Assembly: GCA_020628165.1 (NCBI GenBank)
Contig: JAHDFM010000005.1
Span: 91,302 to 155,301, forward strand
DNA length: 64,000 bases
Source: Bdellovibrionales bacterium
Lineage (GTDB): Bacteria; Bdellovibrionota; Bdellovibrionia; Bdellovibrionales; UBA1609
Reading direction: 5' to 3'
Made by a program: the position numbers and the translations under genes. The notes under the pieces were generated by a model. That model ran no database searches. It saw only the letters and a list, made by a program, of their open reading frames with translations, and had not been told where the DNA came from. Shown in pieces: positions 28,884 to 37,967 of this stretch (position 1 is its first letter; each line of letters opens with the position of its first letter).

Positions 28884-31559
28884 TTATTCAGCATTAACTG
28901 GAATTTCGACAACAGCTTTGCCGTTTCTTTTGTTAACTTTTTCTGCAGTTTTAGATTTGGCCTTTCTTTTGGTTTGATAGCCTGTGCTTGCAGTAGGAAG
29001 AGTCATAGACTCAAGCTGTGCAACGGAGAAAACTGTTTTAGCTGATTTTACAGGTCTCTGATCTTTTTTGTTCAACATAACTGGTTGAGCTGGTACTTTG
29101 TAGGCTTTTGGGCTCACCAAAGCGCTTGATCTAACTTTTCTGGTCATTGCTTGCGAAGCAGAAGCAAAGAAGAACGGATCTTCTTCTGTTAAGAACAAGT
29201 ACTCATAGTCATTATCTAACATGACACCGAATGAACTGCTTTCAACGGCGTCATATTCAACAACCACAGTGTAGAATGAATCGTAATCAAGTAAAGAAAA
29301 TGGATCGATGATAACGCTATCAAAAAGTGTAATGACAGTTGCGAATACAACAGATCCAAAGTCATCTTCCAGATAAATGCCTGAAGAGTCATTTACAAAG
29401 ACGGATTCGCTAAAATTAACTGTGATGTCAGAATCAACTTCAACTCCACCTAAATAAGTGGTCGCTGAAACTCCATCAACATAAAAATCATCGGCAACAG
29501 GAATGAACGGCTCGTCTTCTGTGATAAAGTCATACTCGTAATCAAACTTTAGGGTCACGCCGTTGTCATTTTCAACAGCATCGTATTCTACCACAAGAGT
29601 GTAAGAACGGTCGTAGCTTAAGTTAGAAATTGGATCTACTGTGATTGTATCAGAAAATCTGTAAACACTTGCTAAAACTTCAAACCCTGTGAAGTTATCA
29701 ACAATATAGATATTAGAACTGTTGTAGTAGTCAACAGAGTCACTGAAGTTCACCGTGATGTCAGAGTCAATATCGACAAGACCTGCAAATGAAGATACGC
29801 TGACGCTTTCAACTTCAAAGCTGTCTGTTGTGAAAGACCAAGAAGTTTCGCCGGACACGATATTCTCACCATTAAGAGCAACACCTTCATTGATGTAAAC
29901 AGTGTGACGACAGCCAGGCTCTAGTGGAAAATCTGGAATGAACGACACATCTTTTTCGCTAGAACCTACTGCAACTTCAATGTCACCAAAAACAGTGGCA
30001 CCAAAACAGTTAACAACATTGATAAGCGATGATGGGTCAAATTCAATAGCGATGGCTTGATCATCAGGGATTTCTAACTCTGTGTAGTCAAAAGAGATAA
30101 TGACATTAGGGTCCACTGAACTTTGACCGTTGTATGGGACTTTATTGGCTGGAAGCACTTCAAAGTCATTTATGAAAAGGTCAATATCACCATCAGTAAC
30201 GAATGTTCCATCAGTTGCATAAAGGGCATAATAGCCATCAATGTCTTGTCCGTATCTCCAATCGTTAGTTTGAGCCGAAGTGATGGAAAGTGTACGACCT
30301 TCAAACTTAATGGTGCCATTAGCTGTTTGTGGGTTAGAAACACTAAAAGACTCACTCAATTCAAGCTCAGACTGTGTGCTTAGGTCAAAGTTAGTTTCGA
30401 TAACAAAGTTATCTCCAACATCAAAACTTCCAGATGTTTGAGAGATAGAAAGTATTTTCATTTCTTGCGTTAAGAAGGTCCAAGAAAAATCTGCTGGCAA
30501 TCGAACATTTCCGTTAAAAGAAGCTGATAGGCCAGTAGAGATGGTCACTTCGTACAATGAATCATACTCTAGAGCTTCTGTAGTTTCTAGAGTGAGTGAT
30601 GAGCTTGGCAATGTGCTAACGACTCTTAAAGGAACACGACGGTCTGATAAAAAATCCGTGAGATAAATATTCCCGCCAACACTGTTCACAGTGAAGTTCA
30701 AAGATACATTCAATTTAACTGTCTTGTTTGAAAGGGGAGATGGATGAACATTCGAACCCGTCGGTGAGTAGCTCATGACCATCGGTCCTGGCGTTGAGAA
30801 CGACTTTGTACCGAAGGCAGTTGGGTCTAAAGAGATGTAATCAAGTCCGCTGTAGCCGCCAATGCTGTTTGTTAAAGTGACTGTAAAGCTTGAGTTGTAA
30901 GCTAGGTAACCAGAATTTGGTGTGAATGTGATTGAGCGAGCCGTTTTATTTACGCTTAAGCTTCCTGGAACATCTTGTCCATCTGTTGTGTTAGTGACTT
31001 TCACATAGCTGTTGTTTAAGTTGGTTTCGTCAGGTTCGAAGTTAAATACCATCACTATTGGTTTTACAGAGTTTGCTTCAACGCCAGTGTGACTGATGCT
31101 GCTCACTTGGGGAGTGGGTCTTTCAGCAGTAGTGAATGTTGAAAAGTAATCATTGGCCATAGGGTATTTACCATCACTGGCAGTGACTCCACTTTTTAGA
31201 GATACTTGGTACTCAGTGGGAGCGCCTTCTATGGACCAAGCTAGTGGTGCGCTAGGTGTGAAAACTATTTCATTGAATAAGCTGTCATATTCAACTGTGC
31301 CTGGAACACTGAGTGAAGTAGATAGGTTGACCAGTTGAAAACGGCTGGTTAACATACCGTCAGCGTCGACATAATTAAGACTTGCTTCATCAATATCAAG
31401 AGTCATCTTGAGTTTCACTTGAGAGTAAGCATCAATGCCAGTAGCACCTGTTTCAGGTGTGACTGTTTTGACATCAAGCACAGGGGTTGAAGAACTAGAT
31501 CCCCCTTTGCATGAAGCCAGAACAAACGACAATAATATTATTGGTAATAATTTAAGCAT
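28884..31559 (-). CDS. Large lipoprotein with repeated bacterial Ig-like domains
   Basis: 891 residues. The lipoprotein signal ends in FVLASC (Cys17). The rest is a chain of about seven SbsA/Big_5-type Ig-like domains, recognised by repeated phrases such as YDSLYEVTIS, IVMVFNF and WSFTTD. Two neighbouring domains near residues 610-700 and 715-800 are close copies (both contain VDSDITVNFS and YTLVVEYDA or YTVVVEYDA). The last 80 residues are basic and rich in Lys, Arg and Ser. A surface or adhesion role is inferred. A ribosome binding site AAAGGAG precedes the ATG. Confidence 0.8.
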   Translation of the reverse strand: MLKLLPIILLSFVLASCKGGSSSSTPVLDVKTVTPETGATGIDAYSQVKLKMTLDIDEASLNYVDADGMLTSRFQLVNLSTSLSVPGTVEYDSLFNEIVFTPSAPLAWSIEGAPTEYQVSLKSGVTASDGKYPMANDYFSTFTTAERPTPQVSSISHTGVEANSVKPIVMVFNFEPDETNLNNSYVKVTNTTDGQDVPGSLSVNKTARSITFTPNSGYLAYNSSFTVTLTNSIGGYSGLDYISLDPTAFGTKSFSTPGPMVMSYSPTGSNVHPSPLSNKTVKLNVSLNFTVNSVGGNIYLTDFLSDRRVPLRVVSTLPSSSLTLETTEALEYDSLYEVTISTGLSASFNGNVRLPADFSWTFLTQEMKILSISQTSGSFDVGDNFVIETNFDLSTQSELELSESFSVSNPQTANGTIKFEGRTLSITSAQTNDWRYGQDIDGYYALYATDGTFVTDGDIDLFINDFEVLPANKVPYNGQSSVDPNVIISFDYTELEIPDDQAIAIEFDPSSLINVVNCFGATVFGDIEVAVGSSEKDVSFIPDFPLEPGCRHTVYINEGVALNGENIVSGETSWSFTTDSFEVESVSVSSFAGLVDIDSDITVNFSDSVDYYNSSNIYIVDNFTGFEVLASVYRFSDTITVDPISNLSYDRSYTLVVEYDAVENDNGVTLKFDYEYDFITEDEPFIPVADDFYVDGVSATTYLGGVEVDSDITVNFSESVFVNDSSGIYLEDDFGSVVFATVITLFDSVIIDPFSLLDYDSFYTVVVEYDAVESSSFGVMLDNDYEYLFLTEEDPFFFASASQAMTRKVRSSALVSPKAYKVPAQPVMLNKKDQRPVKSAKTVFSVAQLESMTLPTASTGYQTKRKAKSKTAEKVNKRNGKAVVEIPVNAE

Positions 31560-31588
31560 TTGGGGACTCCTTTATAAATTTTGCCTGG

Positions 31589-31618
31589 TATATAGGATTT
31601 GTTGATAGGGGCCTACAA
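31589..31618 (-). promoter_or_regulatory. Possible sigma-70 promoter of the Ig-like lipoprotein
   Basis: Minus strand TTGTAG (31618-31613), 18 bp, TATATA (31594-31589), about 30 bp before the ATG. The remainder of the 373-bp gap 31560-31932 is AT-rich with no gene or repeat that I can see. Confidence 0.4.
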
Positions 31619-31932
31619 ATATTTACAGAATGATATTTTTTTCAGTGTGAAAAGTTTTTATCAGGTGTGCGTAAAGTTTTGTGAAGGCTGAGTAATTTTA
31701 TTTTGAAAGAGAAATATAATTTATAAATACTTTTAAGCATAATAAATTTAATTTATAGATAGTGAATTAATTACTGAATCTGTGAGGCAATTTTTTAAGT
31801 TTCTCTTTTTTGAAATGGGTTCAATGATTTTTAGTTTTTAGCTTCATTGCAAAATGTTTTTTATGAGCAATAGCACATGAGATCAGTAAATGTTCGAGTT
31901 TATTTTTTTGTCTAAATAATTTTTTTAGGCCA

Positions 31933-32961
31933 TTAAGAAAGTTTTTGAAGACACCATTTTGCTGTTCGAGCATGGTTTTCAATGCTTAAGTAAGCTTCTA
32001 CATCTTGTCGTAATTCTTTGATTTTTAAATTGCCAATAACAATCATGGCATTGCGCTTGAGACCACTGGCGCGAGCTCTTGTCAGCGGAGAACCAGAGAG
32101 GTCTTTTAGGAGTTTTTTTCCTGAAGTTGTTAAGATCCACTTTAGCTCCGACACCAGTTCTGGGGTCACTTGTTTTTTGGCCACTTGTTCTTTTTTTATA
32201 GTCGTTGAAAACGCTTTTTCATTCCAAGGACAGACACTCTGGCAAATGTCACAGCCAAAAAACCAGTCGTTCATTTGATTCATAAGTGAAGCCTCAATGT
32301 CGCCTTTTTTTTCAATGGTAAGGTAAGAGATGCATTTGTTGGCATCGAGCACATATGGCTCAATCAGTGCTTGTGTCGGGCAAGCATCGATGCAACGAGT
32401 GCACTGACCACAACGGTCAGGATGAATATCGACCTTGGTAGAGAGAGCGAGGCTTGTGTAAATCTCACCAATAAAAAAAAGGCTTCCTTTTTTTTGGTGG
32501 ATCAAACAGGTGTTTTTGCCAAACCAACCAAGACCAGCTTGATGGGCGAGGTCTCTTTCTAGCACCGGCTTTGAATCGGTCATGGCGAGAAAAGTGTGTT
32601 CATTAAAGTGCTCTTGTAGTTTTGCAATGAGGCTTTGCAACTCTTGTTGAAACCAAAAGTGATAGTCTTCGTTTTTGGCGTACTCAGCAATTCGCAAGCT
32701 TTTGGGTTGAGTTGGATGCGGAGTGTTTGTCGGAAAGTAGTTTTTTGTGACTACAATGGCGCACTGGCTGTGTTCTAAAAGGCTTTTTGGGCTTTCTTTT
32801 AAGGGGAGATGGTCTTTGAGAAAGTTCATCTCTCCATTAAAGTTGTTGTTCAGCCAACTTTTATAAGCCCCTATAGTTTCAGGTGTTTTTAATGGGGCAA
32901 AGCCATAATCGCTGAATTCAAAAGAAGACATGATCTTTTTTATTGTCGCTATGGGGTCCAT
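31933..32961 (-). CDS. queG: Epoxyqueuosine reductase
   Basis: Performs the last step of queuosine synthesis, reducing epoxyqueuosine in tRNA using cobalamin and two 4Fe-4S clusters. 342 residues, normal size. Ferredoxin-like cluster motifs CGQCTRCIDACP and CDICQSVCPWN are intact, preceded by the QueG motif AGLGWFGKNTCLI. One of the family's targets, tRNA-Asp(GUC), is encoded at the left of this window. Divergent from the CCA-adding enzyme gene. Confidence 0.95.
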   Translation of the reverse strand: MDPIATIKKIMSSFEFSDYGFAPLKTPETIGAYKSWLNNNFNGEMNFLKDHLPLKESPKSLLEHSQCAIVVTKNYFPTNTPHPTQPKSLRIAEYAKNEDYHFWFQQELQSLIAKLQEHFNEHTFLAMTDSKPVLERDLAHQAGLGWFGKNTCLIHQKKGSLFFIGEIYTSLALSTKVDIHPDRCGQCTRCIDACPTQALIEPYVLDANKCISYLTIEKKGDIEASLMNQMNDWFFGCDICQSVCPWNEKAFSTTIKKEQVAKKQVTPELVSELKWILTTSGKKLLKDLSGSPLTRARASGLKRNAMIVIGNLKIKELRQDVEAYLSIENHARTAKWCLQKLS

Positions 32962-32997
32962 AAAAGTCCTTTACCTATTAAAAAATAGAAGAGTTTT

Positions 32998-33006
32998 TGC
33001 TATAAT
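32998..33006 (+). promoter_or_regulatory. Extended -10 promoter close to the start codon
   Basis: TGCTATAAT at 32998-33006 is an extended -10 element. The expected start, about 7 bp on, would fall at or one base before the ATG at 33014, implying a leaderless mRNA. No convincing -35 box is present. Confidence 0.5.
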
Positions 33007-33013
33007 ACAAGAG

Positions 33014-34300
33014 ATGGATAAAAAGATCTTGCTCAAGCATTTTGAAGCTCACCCGCACTGGTTTGCAGTGAAAGAGTGTGTTGATGTGTTGATGAGCAAT
33101 GGTTTTAAAGCATACTTAGCTGGAGGCTGCGTTCGCGATGCTATTTTGGGTCGTAAGATCAATGACTTTGATTTGGCTACAGACGCCATGCCTGAACAGA
33201 TGCAGGAGATCTTTAAAAACACCTTAGACCACGGAGCTCACTTTGGTGTGATCTCTATTCCTTATAAAGACGAGGGTGAAAATAATTTTCAAGTGGAGAT
33301 CACTCGCTTTCGTTGGGACAAAAGTTACAAAGATGGCAGGCATCCAGACGAGATTGAATTTAAATCTGAAAAAGAAGATGCAGAACGTAGGGATTTTTCA
33401 ATGAACTCCCTTTTTTTTGATTTAAAAAATAATGAAGTCATCGACTTCACGGGTGGCAAAGCAGACATCTCCAAAAAAATGATCAAAGCTGTCGGCGCTC
33501 CTATTAAGCGTTTTCGCGAAGATCGACTGCGCATATTGCGGGCCATACGTTTTCAGTCACAGCTCGGTTTTGATATAGAGCCGAAAACACTTCTTGCCAT
33601 TAAAAACGAGTGTAAGCACTTAGAGATGATCTCCAAAGAACGTGTTTTCACTGAGCTCAAAAAAACAGTGGAAGGTGAAAATTATCTAGAAGCATTCAAC
33701 AGCATGTTCATATCAGGTCTTTTGCAAGTGGTTTTTGGAAAGATGCAATTCAATCAAAGCCCGAACTGGGAAGAGTTTAAAATCGATTTTCACAACATTG
33801 GTGAGGAGTCCATCGAAAGCTTCTTCACTCTTCTCACCATCTATGAACTCAAGCCATTAGAGCCGCAAGTAAAGATTGAAAAGGTCAAAGAGTTGGTTTC
33901 CTTTTACAAAACTTTAAAAGTGCCTAGTAAAATCATTCGTGATGTGCAAAGCATTTCACTTTTGTATTTTGACTTTGGTTTGCATAACTTGGTGCCTTCA
34001 ATAAAAGTGTTTGAAAGCAAACACAACAGTTTGTTTTTTAAGTTACTGAATCATTTGGGTAAGAAAAATGAATTTGTAAAGATCAGAAATATTTATCAAA
34101 ACAATCTCGATTCATTTTCAAATTTAAAAAAACCATTCATCAACGGGCGCGACTGCTTGTCGTTAGAAGTAGAGCCTTTCGATATAGGTAAAGTGCTCGA
34201 CATTGTCTACGAAAAACAGTTGTTAGGTCTGATCATTGATAAAAGTGAATCTCTAGATTTTGTTAAAAACTTAAAGTCTCAGTTCGAAACTCGTTTGTAA
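33014..34300 (+). CDS. CCA tRNA nucleotidyltransferase / poly(A) polymerase family
   Basis: 428 residues from the ATG at 33014. A longer reading from 32930 would overlap the divergent queG start and the promoter, so it is not preferred. Class II nucleotidyltransferase: AYLAGGCVRDAILGRKINDFDLATDA with the GGxVRD and DxD metal motifs, RRDFSMNSLFFD, and RFREDRLRILRAIRFQSQLGF. Adds or repairs the tRNA 3' CCA, or polyadenylates RNA; the two activities cannot be separated from motifs by eye. Confidence 0.92.
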   Translation: MDKKILLKHFEAHPHWFAVKECVDVLMSNGFKAYLAGGCVRDAILGRKINDFDLATDAMPEQMQEIFKNTLDHGAHFGVISIPYKDEGENNFQVEITRFRWDKSYKDGRHPDEIEFKSEKEDAERRDFSMNSLFFDLKNNEVIDFTGGKADISKKMIKAVGAPIKRFREDRLRILRAIRFQSQLGFDIEPKTLLAIKNECKHLEMISKERVFTELKKTVEGENYLEAFNSMFISGLLQVVFGKMQFNQSPNWEEFKIDFHNIGEESIESFFTLLTIYELKPLEPQVKIEKVKELVSFYKTLKVPSKIIRDVQSISLLYFDFGLHNLVPSIKVFESKHNSLFFKLLNHLGKKNEFVKIRNIYQNNLDSFSNLKKPFINGRDCLSLEVEPFDIGKVLDIVYEKQLLGLIIDKSESLDFVKNLKSQFETRL

Positions 34301-34423
34301 AAATTGATATTAAAAATCAGTGGGCAAAATATTCCTCGTCCATGATTTAAATTTATTTGACCATTGTCTTGGTCTTTCTTGGATTTATTTTCTGATAGGC
34401 TTACAGCCTTCATACTTTGAAGT

Positions 34424-35935
34424 ATGCAACTTAGAAAAATCAACAAGCAAATTATCTTATTTGGACTCAGTCTTTTTTTAATCTCTTGCGCAGATAAAAA
34501 GGGGAGTTCAACATCTGAAACTATTTTACAAGCCGTGCAAGACGACCCCAGTTGTTCACGCAGCATAGATCTTGTTTGGAAGTCTATTTATGCTCTTGAT
34601 GAGTCTGAGGTTTTGATGAAGTTGTCATCTGAAGATGTTTCAGCTCAAATTGCTTATGATTTTTTAAAGACCTGGGAAAGCAGAGGTATTGAGGAAGAAC
34701 AGATTGAAGCTTTTGCAGACAAATACTCTTTATTTTACTCACGGCTTGCAGAAATTCAAAAAAGAAGCGTGCAGGGCAAATGGGTCAAACGTGTGTCTTT
34801 GATAGAGTTTGAAAGTTTAGGCTCTGGGCTTGAAGAGTTAGAACTAGAAGAGTTGCATTTGTTGGCTTTTGAAGCGGCTGAAGAGCTCGATAACATAAGA
34901 CCCTCTTGTGAGTTAACAGACCCTTTGAGCAAAGGGCGTTTCATTGATGAATTGAAACGCAACAATCACCCATTAGTGTACGGTGCCAAAAAAGTGATGA
35001 TGACGGCTTATCAAGATTGCAAGCTTGCTGATAAAGCACCACTCAATCACAAAAGTCATGGTGTCGAGGGCATTGCTGAGTATCCAGAAGGGTATCCTGA
35101 TGGAGTGGGTTCTAGGCGCTATATTTTGAACCGTGATCTTTTGTACAACACCCACCATTACTATGGTTACAGGCCACTGACGGGACGGATCTTGGCTTCA
35201 AATAACAATGCATCACTTTGTCTGGATCAAAAAAAATATTTAATGATCTACGACTACGGTGGCAAGCCAGCAACCTCTACCAAAGCCAACTCATCGCTCA
35301 ATATGTTTAGAAATGCTGTTACAGCAGCTTCACCTGATTTGGGAACAGATTGTTCAGGTTTCGTTTTTAGTGCTCTGGCAAGTGCCGGGCTTAAATTGAA
35401 TCCGGATAAAAAAATGGTGGCCAGTCATGTTTATATGATCGGTGCAAATAATTTAAGAACTCCTGACAGCCAGTACAACAGCATTGTTTACATGCCTTGC
35501 TTGCAAAAAGTTTCGATGAATAAACAAAGTAATTTACAGTCGGGTGATATTATCTCAACTCGTTATCACACAGTGATCGTAGGGCGTGTAGGAAGTGACC
35601 CTCTCGGTATAAAAAAAGCTGCTAACAAGAATAGATGTTCAAAAATTAGTTACAAAGATTTTGATTATGATCTTTACCACAGTGACCCCGGAAAAGGAGC
35701 TATCGGAATTCATCATATCACCTCATATGGGCATTTGAGACATAGCAGTGGTATGCGTAAAGGTTTAGAGGCATTGGCTCAAAAGATTTGTGCCAACAGT
35801 TTGAAAAATAAATCGACGTTGTCGCGTTTAAATAAGGACCACAAAATATCCATCGTCAGACACAAAAACACCCCAGAGTGCAAAGGCCCTGAGGTGTCTT
35901 TAACAGCTGAAACTTGTCTCAGCGAGTGTGATTAA
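34424..35935 (+). CDS. Lipoprotein with NlpC/P60-like catalytic domain
   Basis: 503 residues. Lipoprotein signal LFLISC (Cys about 21). After about 250 residues of helical sequence the C-terminal half has GTDCSGFVFSALASAGL, the Cys motif of NlpC/P60 hydrolases (Cys310), followed by QSGDIISTRYHTVIVG with the His (His382). These enzymes cut cell-wall peptides, here presumably in the periplasm or at the surface. The overall length and N-terminal half are unlike standard family members. The gene runs convergent into the next one, their stop codons overlapping by 4 bp. Confidence 0.72.
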   Translation: MQLRKINKQIILFGLSLFLISCADKKGSSTSETILQAVQDDPSCSRSIDLVWKSIYALDESEVLMKLSSEDVSAQIAYDFLKTWESRGIEEEQIEAFADKYSLFYSRLAEIQKRSVQGKWVKRVSLIEFESLGSGLEELELEELHLLAFEAAEELDNIRPSCELTDPLSKGRFIDELKRNNHPLVYGAKKVMMTAYQDCKLADKAPLNHKSHGVEGIAEYPEGYPDGVGSRRYILNRDLLYNTHHYYGYRPLTGRILASNNNASLCLDQKKYLMIYDYGGKPATSTKANSSLNMFRNAVTAASPDLGTDCSGFVFSALASAGLKLNPDKKMVASHVYMIGANNLRTPDSQYNSIVYMPCLQKVSMNKQSNLQSGDIISTRYHTVIVGRVGSDPLGIKKAANKNRCSKISYKDFDYDLYHSDPGKGAIGIHHITSYGHLRHSSGMRKGLEALAQKICANSLKNKSTLSRLNKDHKISIVRHKNTPECKGPEVSLTAETCLSECD

Positions 35936-36927
35936 AATACTTCACTAAATGGGAATGGAAGATCCCCGCCGCCACCACTTTTTCCTGGCTTAAACCAGCA
36001 TAGTGGGCGTGTCCCTGCATTTTCAGGTAAAGCAATGTCTTCGACAGAGTCATCACCTTCAGTTTGATCGCCTTCTTCATTTGCGATGTTAGCTCTGTTA
36101 CAAGTTCCTAATGTTGCATCTTTGTCATCAACATCTATGTCTTCACTTACTGGGCAAAGAGCACCGTTGAAGTATGTGTCTAAGCGACATTGTGGCATTG
36201 GGTGACGATCACTTGTTTTGTCCACTTCCTTAGTGTCAGGCGTGTTGAACTCAGGCTTGGTGTCCATTTTTCTCAACATTTGAAATAAAACAGCGATATC
36301 TTGAGCTGAAACTGCAGACCTGTAACAGTAAGCTAAGCGGTCTATGCTTTCGCCTTCAACTTTGTAAACTTTGTCACAAAGGGCTCTTGCGTACTCATCA
36401 AGTTCTACGTTCTTTACGTACTCTTCGTTTTCTTCAGCAGAGTATAGAAGACGCATGCACTTTAAAGTGGCGTAGTAATCAGACTGACCTTCGTTTGACG
36501 CCCAAGAGTTAAAGAAGCCATACTTAGGTGCTCCACCCAAGTGGTGTCCCATCTCGTGACAAGCGACGGTTGTGAAGGCTTCAACGCCAACTGCTTCGTG
36601 TCTTGCCAGTCCACCATACATATTAATAACCCAGCGATCACCGAACTGCTGAGCAGATGCATTGACCGTTTCATTCTCCCACAAACGTCTAACGTCGAGA
36701 GTTTTTCCGCGAGCTTCTAAAATAGGAGTGTAGACTCTTTCAATGCGATCCAAAGCCTCATTGAATTCTTCTTCTGTGATTCCACCTCCAGAAGTGTATG
36801 TAGTGCCGACTGGTATTTTTAAATCATTTTCTGGCAAGAAGCCTTCACATTTAGTGTGATCATGAAGCCCTGAATATGCGGCTCCTCCGATGAGCGCAAG
36901 CATAACACTTGCAATTAGTGTCTTCAT
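35932..36927 (-). CDS. Secreted zinc metalloprotease-like protein (HExxH)
   Basis: 331 residues with a signal peptide (first 19 residues, ending GAAYS). The zinc motif HEMGHH gives H124, E125, H128, with NEGQSDYYA supplying a likely third ligand Glu146, so a gluzincin-type site. Several Cys residues (CHEMG, LKCMR, LCDKV, YCYRS) suggest disulfides and export. The acidic C-terminus (Asp/Glu-rich near 280-310) ends in a Gly/Pro segment. No upstream propeptide motif recognised. Exact peptidase family not assigned. Confidence 0.75.
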   Translation of the reverse strand: MKTLIASVMLALIGGAAYSGLHDHTKCEGFLPENDLKIPVGTTYTSGGGITEEEFNEALDRIERVYTPILEARGKTLDVRRLWENETVNASAQQFGDRWVINMYGGLARHEAVGVEAFTTVACHEMGHHLGGAPKYGFFNSWASNEGQSDYYATLKCMRLLYSAEENEEYVKNVELDEYARALCDKVYKVEGESIDRLAYCYRSAVSAQDIAVLFQMLRKMDTKPEFNTPDTKEVDKTSDRHPMPQCRLDTYFNGALCPVSEDIDVDDKDATLGTCNRANIANEEGDQTEGDDSVEDIALPENAGTRPLCWFKPGKSGGGGDLPFPFSEVF

Positions 36928-37154
36928 AAAAAATCCTTTTTTTATTATGTTTAACTTAGCATTAAGTCTAATCAGAAACTTACAATGGTCTAGAGGATGG
37001 AGCTTAAAAGTTCCAAATTGGCACTAATCTAGACTTTTAGCCTAGAAAATAGATAAGAATATTTAATAATTGTAATAAATAAACAGAAAAATGCCTAATA
37101 TTATAGCTGTACTATGTAAGTTAAATTAAGGAAGTTAGGCTGTATTATTGAACT

Positions 37155-37349
37155 TTATTTTTTTGCATTTGTAGTGTTTTTATTTACAAAGCCACCTTTG
37201 TGGTTGCGCCAATCTGCTGTGTCTTTGCAGTAGTATCGATCGTGCCAACTGTCCCAGAACTCTTTAGGAAGGTCGTGGCTGACCTCACCTTTTTCGTTGA
37301 AGATGTTTGCGCCAGTACCAAATAGAAACACTAGTATTTTTTTTAACAT
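37155..37349 (-). CDS. Small protein of unknown function
   Basis: 64 residues, MLKKILVFLFGTGANIF at the start then a polar part with several Trp and Tyr (FWDSWHDRYYC, DTADWRNHKGG). It begins 31 bp after the end of the upstream lipoprotein gene on the same strand, so it could be the second gene of that unit. No family recognised; the reading frame is short, so existence is only probable. Confidence 0.5.
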   Translation of the reverse strand: MLKKILVFLFGTGANIFNEKGEVSHDLPKEFWDSWHDRYYCKDTADWRNHKGGFVNKNTTNAKK

Positions 37350-37380
37350 GAAACAAATTTGTTATGAAAGTGCTGTTTTG

Positions 37381-37881
37381 TCAATGGTTTTCCCAGTTCT
37401 CGAGAGTGAGAACATTGATATCTTGCATCTGTATATTTTGTTCTAAGATAGGTTCGGTCAGGTCTAAAAAACCATTGCTATTTGAATCAATAAAGCCACA
37501 AACCAGTTGTTGTTTGTTGTTCAGGTTCAAGATGTTTAAGTTGTCAGCACCTACCCAATTTGAAAACTCTGCACTGAGTGAGCTTGGTGAACTTGAAAAG
37601 CTCACTTGCCCTACAGCGCTGGCATCAAACAGTGTGTTGAGCAAGCTCATATTTGATTCCTCAAGAAGGTCTTTGCAGCCTGATGTGCGTGTCTCAATAA
37701 TACCCATAAACATCAAAGAGTTTTCATTGCCCTGATGACAATCGTTGGCCTGCACCGACAAGCACCGAGTCTTAACTGTATTGATGGCAAGGGTGTCTGG
37801 CGAGTCGTTGTCTGAACAGTTATTGAAGGCCAGTGTAAGTATAAAAGCGGCTGTAATAGGCAGTGCGGCTTTGAGTTTCAT
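37381..37881 (-). CDS. Small lipoprotein of unknown function
   Basis: 166 residues. Signal segment followed by LAFNNCSDND: the Cys follows Asn-Asn, the same unusual lipobox style as the giant protein at 10.7 kb (FQNC). The rest has four further Cys (TRCLSVQANDC, SGCKD, LVCGF) and the phrase VCGFIDSNSNGFLDLTEPI, resembling a Ca-binding loop (DSNSNGFLD). Function unknown. Confidence 0.65.
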   Translation of the reverse strand: MKLKAALPITAAFILTLAFNNCSDNDSPDTLAINTVKTRCLSVQANDCHQGNENSLMFMGIIETRTSGCKDLLEESNMSLLNTLFDASAVGQVSFSSSPSSLSAEFSNWVGADNLNILNLNNKQQLVCGFIDSNSNGFLDLTEPILEQNIQMQDINVLTLENWENH

Positions 37882-37912
37882 AGGTTTATTTTAAAGGGGT
37901 TTGTTTAAAAAA

Positions 37913-37947
37913 GAAAACCCATCCGTGACTAACGAATGGGTTTTTTT
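37913..37947. terminator. Bidirectional terminator
   Basis: Stem AACCCAT / ATGGGTT around 37917-37942, with seven T residues on the plus side and A residues on the other. It lies 20 bp past the stop of the minus-strand gene at 37968. Confidence 0.8.
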
Positions 37948-37967
37948 ACTTAATAAAAGTATATTAA

